Below, in pieces: positions 23,548 to 34,720 of a stretch of 64,000 nucleotides of DNA (position 1 is its first letter; every line of letters starts with the position of its first letter). The position numbers were made by a program, and so were the translations under genes. The stretch spans positions 20,026,056-20,090,055 of the forward strand of contig CALNVZ010002974.1 in NCBI GenBank assembly GCA_940671915.1, read 5' to 3'. This stretch comes from Paracentrotus lividus (lineage: Eukaryota > Echinodermata > Echinoidea > Camarodonta > Echinidae). The notes under the pieces are model-generated. The model saw only the letters and a program-made list of their open reading frames with translations, made no database searches and was not told the origin of the DNA.

Positions 23548-26500
23548 TTAAAGAAATATATTTGAAAGAAGTTCGAGTACGTACTGCTTACCATACGAAA
23601 ATTGATTAAAATAATTTTACACATCAATTTTGCTATATAAAGTTTACAACAATTAATTTATCGGTGTGTGAATAGATTCTAAAACGGCACGATGACGTTC
23701 CTTTACATGTTATAACCTGATAAGACTTGCGATTTATTGATAGAGGAAACTTTCCACACCACTACAAAACATATGGATAAGGACGACTGACCATGATGAC
23801 TGGTGTATTCCATTTGCACTATGGACATACCGTGACGTATGCAACCATACGTGTGTCGAATACAAGATACAAATGAATACGATTTCCGTGCCAGTATAAG
23901 AAAAAAGATCTTGAATTCGGCGTTTCCTTCCGCTCCCAATATCCAAAATTTGTCTCTCAATCGAAAGGTTTTTTGTTTACATGGATCGAGGACAACTACC
24001 TTTCCATAACTACCCCCGCTGGAAAACCCAAATCGTGGGTGTAGCTGTCCTGAAGGGGTCCTAGTCCATGAAATAGTCTTGATACCGGTCCTTCATAAAC
24101 AAAACAAAATAAAAATTCAATACCATCATCTCTCTCAAAATGGTATATGTTGACGCTGATGTCGACATTAAAGTTGTCCACAGGAAGACTGGAGGAAGTC
24201 TTTTTGATGGCGTTTTATATATATATATATTTTTTTGTGTGCATAATTATAATATTATGCATACACTCAAATTCTTTGGTCATATTATTTTCACTATGAA
24301 CGCGGAAGTTATCCATCCACAAGTGACAAAATAGAAAAAGAAGAAGAAGAAGAAAAAAAAAAAAGAATCGATAACATATTAAATCGTCGTCCGCTTCTTC
24401 TCGTTAATGACGAGTGCACATATAAATTGTGATTCGACCCCCTCTGTACCCCTTTCTAAGGCCTATGTTGTGCTTTTCACATGCGTAATGACATCATCGT
24501 TGCCATGGGGAAACCCTCGATATCGGTGCCTTGTTTTCAAGAAGCTCATTACTCAAGAGTTTATTTATATCGGTTGGGGTTCACACCGGAACAATAGAGG
24601 CACCTCAATTTCGGGGGAAATCGTGTCCTTTTGGTTTTTAAGGGGCAGTGGTTCATCAATCCGAAACACCAATGAGCAAATGATGGTTTCCCAGGATATT
24701 CCCCTACAAGATTTGTCCGTAAATAATGGTGCTGGACACTTTTACTTTTGAGTTATAATTACAAATTGTCTACCACAATCATGATAATTGGACGCGTTTT
24801 CCCAATAGACTGTTGTGTTTCAAGGAAAAAAAAAAGAGAAATAAAAAAATACCTGGGCGATTCCGTGCTTTCATGAACCCTCAAACCTTACTCTAGCCAT
24901 GTACTGAATTTGATACAGCGCCAGCTGTAGCTTTGTGACTTCACTTGAACGAAGATGATAATCAAAGGATGCCAGTTGAGGTTAAAAATACGACTGGTGT
25001 AATTGAAGAAATATACAATGGAAAAGGGAGAGCTTGTAGAATAACGAGTGATTGAGGTAGACAACTGACGAAATGCACAAAACCTTACTATTTACATGAT
25101 TAATCTGCATATGTTTAAAAACCATTGTATGATATTTAATTTGGTTATTATCTTTCATGTATTATAAATTTCAAATTGTTCGTTGAATATTAAATGTCAA
25201 GATGTAGGTGAATTCAACTCCTCCAAATGTTATATTGCAGCAATGGAATATTAAAGTGATTATCAAAATCATCTGTGTGGTAAAATACATCTAAAGCAAA
25301 CCCTATTGTCAAAAACATGATAATTTGACGTTATTTTTATTTTGAGATCTATATGAACCATTCCCTGATTATCATGCGTGCAACCTTTCCCCAACATTCC
25401 TTCGTATGCCCCTTTAATATTTTAAGTGTTGCCATATTTAGTATTCAACGCCTCATATAATATATTTTAAAACTTTTTCCAGAGGACATCACCTTGAAAA
25501 AATGCCTCAGAAAGCCAAAACTTTCGATGAATCACCGTCCGTTCATTGTATTTTACTTTTATACACCTCTAGTAAATACAAGATCCCAAAATGGTGTTAA
25601 TCAAATATATAACAAAACGAAATCAAATGTCACATCCGTGTATTGGTTGTGGTGTACGTGCATACATGTCATTTTGATGTAGTATATTGCGTCATCTGCA
25701 AACCAATAGATAACGGTCCAATTAGACTCCATGAATGGATGATGACCACTAAACATTGTCCTCACGTTCTTCTGACCAAACAAGATTGGTGGAAACCATG
25801 ATGAGGCAACGTCCAGAAGGAGGCAACAAGTTCACCAATGCTTAAACGTTTCTCAACGCTTAAGGAGTGTATCCATATGGCGGTTTATCGTCTCATTTTT
25901 GTCCCATTCATATCGCAATACCCTGAAACCTGATAGTTTATCTATTAACAAAATGACCTGAATATGATCAATGAAAAGTAATTCTACATTACTAATTAGA
26001 GCCAGAAAACGTCCGACAAAAAAAAAAAACACACAACTAAATTCGTTTTTATTTTTTGCATATATTAAATTGTCTCTCTAACACAACATTTCTAACAAAT
26101 TAAATTCCTTCGAAATATGGATTTTAAAAAATGAACAAACATAGGTGATAGTTATTTCTTATAAGTTTTAAATGACCGCAGGACCTTAAAAATGAAATCA
26201 AAATCAAAATCAAATTTTAAATTTTAAACACGGTATTAATGTATATAAATTAATTGACGTACAATCTTGTCCACAAAATAGCGGCAAAATATTTTTATTG
26301 TCCATCTCACCACGTCTCTTACTTCAACAACAAAGAAAAACAGGGGGAAGATAACCTTAGAAAAGCAAAGCTTTAATGGCGTAAGCGCCAACGTCATCAC
26401 TGAAAACACTTTGTTGGCAATGGATGAATTGGTTTGGGTCCAAACACAAGACCTGTTTACTACTTCTTTTCACTATCTCTCATCGCCTTTCACTCAAAGA

Positions 26501-27000
26501 CACAGGCTCCAGCTAGATTTTCATCCCATCAGCTCACGTTCTCATCCGATGCTACCAGCAATCTTAAAGGCCCGTCTCATCCATCTCTTTACATCGATTT
26601 GATTTAATTTGCTGTGAGTCATTGGTTTATATGATGAAATACATTTTTGTTAAGTCGTATAATTACATATACATATTTGTACGTATAACTTTTGTGTATA
26701 TTAGTGAGTAATAAAAAGATAAGCCAATTGGTACTTTAAAGCACGAAGATTTGTGATCAGGGCTCCTAGAAGAAATCCGGCTCAGGAAAACAAAAGGTAT
26801 GTCCTTTTTCTGTTAAGTTGTATTTTTCTATAACAAAAATGGATTAAAAATTATTTTTTTTAGTAAAAAAAACTTCTGCATCGGTCTTTATTAAATGCCG
26901 CATAATGAACACCATTCTTGTTTCTGGAAATATTAAATAGTTAAATTACAGCTAAAGGGGCCAATAACTAAATTTGCTATTGACACAAAAAAAGAAGAAA
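23546..27000. other. Stretch without recognised gene
   Basis: The most complex sequence lies at 24410-24750 (114-codon plus frame), 25490-25860 and 26350-26600. All look single-copy, but none has splice sites that keep a frame. An AAAAG|GTATGT donor-like site at 26796 follows 19 open codons but has no good acceptor. A-rich runs occur at 24336-24364 and 24825-24850. Confidence 0.45.
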
Positions 27001-27010
27001 AAAAAAGAAG

Positions 27011-27060
<50 letters not shown>

Positions 27061-27090
27061 AAAAAGAAAAGAAAAGAAAAAAGAATTTTA
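27001..27090. repeat. Poly(A)/(GAAAA)n run
   Basis: Roughly 50 consecutive A flanked by GAAAA units, about 220 bp before the assembly gap. Such runs often break short-read assemblies. Confidence 0.9.
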
Positions 27091-27312
27091 AGAATAAAAA
27101 TACCTCTTTAATGTTTTGTTAAAATCGGCATCTTTTGTCACAGAGAACTGGCCCGTGACTGATCAGGGTAAACGATATCAGAAGATTCAGGAGACATAAA
27201 CAATCGACATCATCACAAACTAATTTCATCTGGATGATGATTGCTCAAATATTCGAAAGACTGAAAAACAAAAGGTTTTGGCGTGCACGGTATCGGCTGA
27301 AGGTTTCCAGAA

Positions 27313-27337
27313 NNNNNNNNNNNNNNNNNNNNNNNNN
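27313..27337. other. Assembly gap of 25 N
   Basis: Exactly 25 unknown bases. A fixed 25-N spacer is a placeholder used by some long-read gap-filling software for gaps whose size could not be resolved; this is general knowledge. The gap lies about 50 bp before the first of two near-identical 8.9-kb segments. The two frames crossing the gap are meaningless. Confidence 0.95.
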
Positions 27338-28486
27338 CAGAAAACCAGGTAACAATGATACTTGGGTTCAAAAAGTGAACATGATTAATAAAAAAAAGAA
27401 AAAAAAGCACGACTATTGTAAACGTAGCAATCCACAATGCGTAACATCAAAGGGTTTTTTTATTAGTTTTGTTTATAAGATCCATTATGATTGAAAAGAA
27501 AGAAGAAGTAAAGAGAGAAGAGAGATGAGAGTGAGTAGTGATACGAGGCAGAGAAGAAGAGAAAACTTCACAAACTCTACCTAATAATTCTTAAGTTCGC
27601 ACATTTTACGGTAAAAAGTAACGCATTATCCCACATTCCAGCGCTCGTTCAAGTTCCACCCGCAACGCTGCTCCATCTATCCCCGCTAAAGCACAATATT
27701 TATCTCTTTCTCTATTCCACGGTGTATTCCTCAATCCTAAATTGTCCTGACGCCGGTAAAACAACGAATCCACAACACCACTACTCATTCAAAAGCACGG
27801 CTTACAAAAAATAATGGCCATCCCAATTATAGCTTCAAGATCTACCAAAGGAGAAAACGCGGCATCGGACTGTTGACTACCCTTGGTAAAGTGATTACCA
27901 GTACGAACAGATTGTTTTTATGGATATTCGCTGCTTTTAACTTTTGTCTGCCGTTCTAAATACTGAATAACTAACCTACCTATGGCGACGGATTAACGAG
28001 CCTACTTACATGAAGAGGATACATCAAATGGAGAATGGGGGGGGGCGGGGTATCTAACTTTCTGCGATTGACTTTGTATTTTTTTGAGGGTCCGTAATGT
28101 TGAACTGTCGTAAATCCTCCTTTATCATATCTATCTATGTCAACTTTTCAACTTTGGAAAATTTTTGCGTGATACATCCATATTATAAATTTGTGGACAT
28201 ATGCACTATTCGCATTCACGACGGGAATTTACCAGTATTTGCGAATTCGAAGCCCATCAAAAGATCTAATCCACAATCAAACATGAAAGGAAGTAGAGAT
28301 GCCTCACACTGTCCAAAGAATCTCATAAACTAATATGTATATTCGTGTGTTTGGGGGAATAATATAATTATAACATACCTCAGACGATAAGAGAAAAAAA
28401 AGAAAGAAAGGGCAAAAGATAGCTCCAAAACTCAACAGAATTAAGATTAAATCATAGGTTGACATTTTCCATAATTGCATAAAAGG

Positions 28487-28612
28487 GGAACAACAGAGAC
28501 GAAAGAAGAGGGAGAGGAGAGAGAGAGGAGAGAGAGGGAGGAGAGAAGAGAGAGAGAGGAAGGAGGGGGGGAGGGAGAGAGAGAGAGGAGAGAGGGAGGG
28601 GGGTTGAGTGAT
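28487..28612. repeat. (GA)-rich purine tract, copy 1
   Basis: About 125 bp of nearly pure GA/GGA. It accounts for the long Ser/Leu/Pro frames on the minus strand. Confidence 0.85.
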
Positions 28613-28668
28613 GGGCAGTGTGGAATGTGAGGAAGCGGGATAAAGAGAAGAACAAGACAAGTGAAACG

Positions 28669-28820
28669 CAGTCGTATCCAGGATTTTGAAAATAGGTGAA
28701 TGCGGGTATGGCGGAATATTAAAAATCAAGGGGTACAGACAAAGTTCGTTGGTTTGTAATTAAGCAATGATCTTTCAAAAATAGCCTGTTGCCGCCACCC
28801 TGGATCCGCCACTGGAACAG
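28669..28820. mobile_element. Short element with TGGCGGATCCAGG-type ends, copy 1
   Basis: The left side reads GTATCCAGGATTTTGAAAA. The right side, inverted, reads CCAGTGGCGGATCCAGG. The GGCGGATCCAGGATTT end motif is widespread among invertebrate DNA elements (general knowledge). A related end occurs at 56205-56250. About 150 bp, non-coding. Confidence 0.5.
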
Positions 28821-29559
28821 GCCAGTGCGGTGATGGATGGGGGATTTTGGAGGCGAGTCATTGTTTATGAGAATTGCTATAACTTGTTGGGTAGCAGGTC
28901 ATAATGAGCTTTTAACCGTCATTGATTACACTTCAATGCCACTTTGTCTTAAGATCACCACGCAACTTTTAAGGTTCTTTGCTCGTTATATCACAAAGCC
29001 GAATTTTCAAAATATTTGCATTCGGAAGCAAACTCCCTTCTCTTTATTATTAATTCCATGTCTTCATATTCCAATTACACAATTGTGTGAATAAATATAT
29101 TATGGTTTCATGGGATCCTGCTACAATTGAATATATATTAGAAAAATATGATAAGGTTTCTTCACTAGCAAAATAAAGAAGGTTTACTGTTTTTAACACA
29201 GAAATACACATTTACGAAGAATTGCATATTCTAAAACGTGTTCTTGATCAAATCAATTGATTATTTATTTTTTTACAGCAGTATATTTCTGTGATGTTGT
29301 TTACCTTCTGAGTCCTTTCTTTATTTACATGGGTTATGGGCTATACTCGGCTCGAGTGGGCTACAACAGGCACGAAATGCTTTGTAGGGCTAGTACGAAA
29401 ATAAGAATGTACAACTGTAGTAACCAAATGTAACATTGTTGCCGAGCTGAGACGTACCGTTCTATTTGCACACAACATAGTTTATTCAACTGATGGGGCC
29501 ACTGTAATTTAATTGAATGTATAATGAAAAAATGTTAATTTAATATGTGCGCGGATGCA

Positions 29560-29960
29560 GGTCTATGACGAAAGACGAAACTTGGTAGCGATTTCAAAGT
29601 GTACCTCTACCTATCAAAAATAGAACTCTGGCAAGAGCAACGAAAGGCTGAAAAGGGGGAAATGTTGAACAACATTCAATCTGCGTGTTGAGATGAACCC
29701 AGATGAGTGGAGACTTTAATGAGGAGAAAGATGTATCACTGTTTCTTGCCACCCAGAGTAAAAGGCCAGAATGTGATTCTTATGCTCGCTAATTGCAGAT
29801 AAGAGCTGTTTGAGGATTCTCATGTAGGCCTTATTGTCTGTGAACGCGCCAAGGAAGTGGGAACGCAAAGGGTCCTTCGTCTTGGCGACATCGTTCGGGA
29901 CGGAGACTAAGAGAGAATGAATTAAGCTCCTATCATCAGAAGGGCATTAATCAGCGATTC
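29560..29960. promoter_or_regulatory. Single-copy island with GATA/homeodomain-like sites, copy 1
   Basis: A stretch free of simple repeats. The core GCTAATTGCAGATAAGAGCT joins a TAATTG homeodomain core to an AGATAAGA GATA-type site, and it is preserved in the second copy near 38768-38795. Suggestive of an enhancer, but conservation with other species cannot be checked here. Confidence 0.2.
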
Positions 29961-31012
29961 GAAAATATTAAAGTTTAAATATTAAAAACAGTTTTGAAAA
30001 TATTCAATGCCATTCACAATTTTAATATTCCGATTAGACCCGCGTAGTAACCGCCCATTGAAAACTGTTGGTATATAATTTTGTCTTTTTAAAAAAAACC
30101 AGTTTATGGTACTTCTAAATATTCATATTAAATGAGTCGAAAACAATATGAACAGGAATATTTATTCTAGTTTATCAAGAAGTTTCAACTCTAGAAATGG
30201 ATGGCCATTAATTTTAGTCTACGAGCAAGATCTTACGATGTGTTCGAATACCAATAGCTTATGCATTAGGTGCTTTAATGTGTGGTCCAAGTACGCACCT
30301 TCAGTGTACGGTCAGTAAATGTGCGGAGTGGTCACTTTAACAGGCGAAATGCAAACGGAGTGGACGAGGAGGCAAGACATCTTTCCTATACTTGTAAGCC
30401 CTCATGGAAGGCCCGCAATTTAAATTGAAGTCAGAAATTCTTATGTGCATTATTACTCTCCGATTACTTTTTTGTTGTAAATTGAGAAGTGTGTATAGCC
30501 ACAATCATTTCCGTAAGCAAAATGCCCAAATTACAGAAGTTTATTCAAACATTCCGATCGCTCGCTAAAAGTTTAAATAAGGGCAGCCACGAATTTTTTT
30601 AAAAGATGAATCACTCATCAGTTGTAAGTAGCAATACGCATGTTTCCTTTCGTACTTTACCCCCTACTCTCTCGAAAAATAACAACAACACACAAAGAAA
30701 CTTTTAAAAAAGTGGAAATTGGGATTGCCGATATCACTTCTCGTGGTAACACTTTGCTCTGTGCCTTTTTGCCAGACTACTCCGGTTCATTTGTTGTTAT
30801 GATGATAAATCGTTCTCCTTGTAGTGATCCCAACTTCTCACTAGCTCAGTCGGATCGATTTTGGATCGCAGGCACGAAGTCTTCCAATTGTTCCGTGGCC
30901 ATCGTACTTTTGTTTGATATGAAGTATACTTTTTGTCCGAAGTAGATTCATATCCTGCACCAGCAACAGTCAACAAGGTTGAAATAGACAACATCCAAAG
31001 ATGTAAACATTA

Positions 31013-31200
31013 ACGATTATCTGGCTCAGTAGAAAGAGCGTCCGCCTCATAATCCGGAGGTGGTGTGGTTGGGCTGGATCGAAACCGACGACGCGTTATA
31101 CCAAAGACGTTAAACATGGAGTGCTGCTACCACTGTTGGCGTTCATCAAAGAAGGGATAGATAGTAATGTGGAACTGGCGCCACTCAGTGGGCGCCCGTG
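31013..31200 (+). mobile_element. tRNA-derived SINE, copy 1
   Basis: A TGGCTCAGTAG box A and an anticodon-stem region (GTCCGCCTCATAATCCGGAG, with CAT in the loop position) form a tRNA-like head. A body beginning GACGTTAAAC and TTGGCGTTCATCA follows. Box B is damaged here by indels compared with copy 2. The sequence carries on into a tRNA-unrelated tail, so this is a SINE and not a working tRNA gene. The layout resembles tRNA-headed SINEs of echinoderms and other deuterostomes. Confidence 0.7.
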
Positions 31201-31553
31201 CCACGATTCATATTAATAAGGTTTTGCAAGTTTTCTTGCGAATGTCATTCATTTTTCACATTATCCAAAGGGCCGCGACTATGCTGTCCACACATATATT
31301 AAGGATTTATTCCATGTTCCTCTGCGGGCTCTTCACAACGTTTGGGGAGGGGATGTAAAGTCCTTAACGACGAAGGTTAAACCCTGACACCATGAAATTC
31401 TCCACCATTATTTTACCATTATCTAATTTCCATAAACGGTATAATCTACTGCTGGGATTTTTTCTATGCAATAACATAAAATCCCCTATCGATTCTACCA
31501 CTTTTAATATGAATGATGATTACATTTAAAAGCTTAACCGCTTTCTTACTCAC

Positions 31554-31584
31554 TCTCATCTTCATCATCGAAAAGGTCAGACAT
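31554..31584 (-). CDS. Possible first coding exon, unknown gene (copy 1)
   Basis: On the minus strand ATG at 31584 opens ten acidic codons (MSDLFDDEDE plus one base) and stops at A|GTGAGTAAG, a good donor apart from the -1 base. Short acidic N-termini of this kind are common in nuclear proteins. The same segment in copy 2 (near 40540-40580) is broken by indels, as expected for read errors, so neither copy is trustworthy by itself. Low confidence. Confidence 0.2.
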
Positions 31585-32696
31585 GGCATAGCGTGATCCA
31601 TGAGGTTCCCAGAAGTATAAACAAATAAACGCTTTCAGACATTTCAGTGTGACTTCTGACACACAGATACAGATCCATGTCATGCAGTGGGGAGGCTAGT
31701 CCAAGCAGTTGCTGCCCTGGGGGGTATTTAAGCGAATATTATTGTCTTGGTTCTTTGAGATGACATTGTTGGAGACATCCTGTTTATAAAGTGCCTGGAA
31801 AGGTTGAACAAGTGCACCTAAAGACATTGTTCTGTGTGCTATAGTATTGTTTAGGATCGCTAGAATAATAACAATTAACCCATTGCCTCAAGTTTCTTAG
31901 AGTCGCATGCCATTCACACAGAAATGGATATTATGGGACTACACAAAATGTTCGGTTCCGGAAATTACCGGCAGTTTTTGGGGGTATAATTGAATAGTGG
32001 GCGGTACTAGTCAATTAGCTATTCCGTAAATCTATAAGTAGTAGCCCTAATTAGTATGGCTTCTAACTTAGTAGGAGTATTAGGTTAAATAGCTATTTCA
32101 TGTTTTTCAGTCATGTTATGCTGATTTCTGTGAATTAAGCAAAACAAGACATGCGCATGAAAACCTTAACAGAAAATTTCTATGGTTGATGGCCTTATGG
32201 ATAGGGTTGAATTTTTTTAAAACGAATTGACAGGACTCTAGAGCGTTGTGTGTCTTCTTTAGCGACTAAGATTCTGCAATTATGTTTACACCACGTGAGT
32301 ACATAACGTCGCTCATGGGCAACTATTAGTATACATGATATTCGTTTTGCCCTATGCAGATAGGTGTAAGGATTACCAGACACCCTAGCCATAAATTTTC
32401 GATTCATGAAGGTTCTGATTTGATCGATTGTATCCAGATATGATCGATAAATATCGCGTGTTGGGTCATATCGTCGCTTGGAGCGGAAGGGCGCTATTGG
32501 CAGATAGAGGATGTTCCGTTTGGGAGCCAAATAGGGCTTATTACCAATTGACTTTGTACAGTAATAACGCCACTTATAGGCTCTCTGACGGAACATCTAT
32601 AAGAGCAATAACGCCCTTAAATGGCTCCACAGACCATATATAGATTGGTTAGAGATGGTGAGATTGCACAAAGAATACATATATAACAAGTAGGAG

Positions 32697-32756
32697 CAAT
32701 AAGAGAGAAGAGAAAGAGAAGAGAGAGAGAGAGGGAGAAGGGGGGGAGGGAGAGGT
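32697..32756. repeat. (GA)-rich purine tract with G-run, copy 1
   Basis: A pure purine stretch. It is followed in the same copy by an A-run at 32945-32962 and a G-run near 33021-33031. All three are length-variable between the copies. Confidence 0.8.
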
Positions 32757-33289
32757 GTCTTGTATTATTATCTACCGCTTATGTACGCATATTTTGTTTC
32801 ATTATGATGACCCGTCTGTAATGGGTGCTTTACTCTGATCAGGTAGGGTAAATGGGTCTTCCCACAGCATACCGACTATCAGCGAAATGGTGGTGAATGG
32901 TCTGGAGAGTTTCATCGTTGAAGAGTGTGCGTGGCGGTGTACCGAATGGGTGCAAAAAAAAAAAAAAAAAAAGGACAACAGAACAAAAGAAGGGACGTTT
33001 AAACCTTTTGATAGGGGATGAGGGGGGGGGGGTGGCGCGATGTGAATAATGTTAATTAAACATGACCTCATTGAAGATGCTAAAGTTTACTGTGAAATAT
33101 CACGTGGCAGTTTTACAATTTAAATGTGTAAGAAGCATGCAAGCAATATAATTTTTTCTTTAAATCATGTCAATAAAAATTGTTCTAGTCCTGAAGTCGA
33201 ACGCTCAAAAATTAAAGATCATACATTAATTATGTAATTTTCACTTGGCTGGACAGCAGAACTAATTCCAAGTAGGCTAAAGATACTCT

Positions 33290-33720
33290 AAATCCACTAA
33301 CTTTTGCATCAACGTTGAAATAAACCTCCACCCTGACAACCTCAGCGATCTATATTAGGGATTCTTACCACAAAGCCTATTGTCTTAAGGTCCCTCATTA
33401 ATTACAGATAGTATATCATTTCGCAATATCATCCTTCCGACAACTTGACTGAATCCATTCCGAAAAAAGAAATATTAATTTACATTTGAAAAATAATGAC
33501 AGACGTCAGGTTCCATTAAAGCGAATTAGGCATTGCACTTCTGTAATTACGGTAGAGTCTGCCTGGGCTAGGTTAATGACACATTGCACCTTTCAGAACA
33601 CATTACGGCCTCTGTCTCTACACGTCAAAGCGCATGCTTATTGTGAAGAGATAAAAGGGGGGATATGTATAACAAAGCGAACTGCACTTTACCTGCGTCA
33701 TTCTTTCTTCAATCTATAGT
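33290..33720. promoter_or_regulatory. Single-copy island rich in homeodomain-like cores, copy 1
   Basis: Non-repetitive sequence with TCATTAATTACAGA, CTGTAATTACGG, GGTTAATGACAC and AGAGATAAAAGG cores. All are recognisable in copy 2 at about 42240-42660. The density of TAAT cores exceeds that of the neighbouring repeats, but in AT-rich DNA this is weak evidence. Candidate enhancer only. Confidence 0.2.
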
Positions 33721-34346
33721 TGAATATATAACTTTTATGCGGATGCGTTTCGAAGTATTCATCGCGGAGGAGCCGCCACCGTTATAATTAAGTGCTAACC
33801 TGAATTATGGCTTATTATTGTTTTGGCAGTCATGACTTGAGGTCTGGATCACTGCTACGTGAACTCATGGGTTGAGTCTACTAACTTGTCTCGAGTATGC
33901 CTTGGAATAATCTGCGTCATGTGTGATTACCCAGCAGCGGTTGGGTGGATTTAGTGTATACCCCACCCCCAAATTTGCCAATATCAAGGATTGAGAAAGG
34001 TCTTTTCTAAATTCATTGATGATTGCATTTCACTAACGCACGAACAGCTGACTTGATAAAATTTGTCTCATTTGATAATGAAGCACTTTTATTTTTTAAG
34101 ACCATAGCAGAGTCATAGCGGAAATGTTGATTATATTACAATTTCCAGTTCGATTTATGAGGATGGTTACTACAATTTGCCAAGTCCACACAAATATGTT
34201 GTTTTTACTTCTATGAATTCCTGTTCTTAAAAAAAAAAGTGACATATTTACCATTAAAGGAATTCTTGTTTAGGTAGAACAACATAAACGTAAAGAAAAA
34301 AGAAAAGGCCATGCTAATAAGTCGGCAGTTTAGTCAAGTGACATTC

Positions 34347-34371
34347 TGTGTGTGTGTGTGTGAATGTGTGT
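34347..34371. repeat. (TG)n microsatellite, copy 1
   Basis: A short TG array. The second copy (43284-43309) is longer. Confidence 0.75.
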
Positions 34372-34499
34372 CGTTTTGCACTCTTGACACCAATGCACAT
34401 CAAAAAATCACAAGCCGATGTATGAGACTGCAAGGTCTTTGTTGCAGACGATCTTTCGCCGTGTGGAAAGAGGTCGAGGGAGTGATACCTCGTATTACC

Positions 34500-34720
34500 A
34501 GAAGCTTGAATGAGTGCGCTAGATGAAATCCCGGCTGCTGTCCCTCCCAACCTTCAAACCGACGCTAGTCAAATCACATCGATCATAAAGGCAGGTTTAT
34601 TACCTCTCTCAATAATGCATTACCCTTACCAAAGCAAGGCTGCCAGCCTCGCGGATTACTTTATCACTTATCAGCCTCGCGCGCAGCGAGAGATGCGTCC
34701 ATTGCTAGTCTAGAAGGGGT
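34500..34720. promoter_or_regulatory. Single-copy GC-richer island, copy 1
   Basis: Contains CCCGGCTGCTGTCCCTCCCA, ATCGATCATAAAGG and GCGGATTACTTTATCACTTA (a GGATTA core beside a CTTATCA-type GATA core). Preserved in copy 2 near 43445-43645 apart from indels. Possible conserved non-coding element; function unknown. Confidence 0.2.

Noticed and set aside
24407..24751. 114-codon plus-strand frame as a gene
   Set aside because: The sequence is complex, but the initiation context, splice sites and poly(A) signal are lacking, and the composition matches non-coding flanks. Kept only as a comment on a complex stretch.
28304..28729. 141-codon minus-strand frame, the longest in the window
   Set aside because: It is a Ser/Leu/Pro low-complexity translation of a GA tract inside the duplicated block, and the frame is broken in the other copy.
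31013..31090. A functional tRNA gene with CAT anticodon
   Set aside because: The head continues directly into a SINE body, the aminoacyl stem does not pair well, and the copy at 40010 is the same locus. Classed as a SINE.
32195..32596. 133-codon minus-strand frame
   Set aside because: It lies in the indel-rich duplicated block. The corresponding region near 41190-41610 is frame-broken, and no domain is recognisable.
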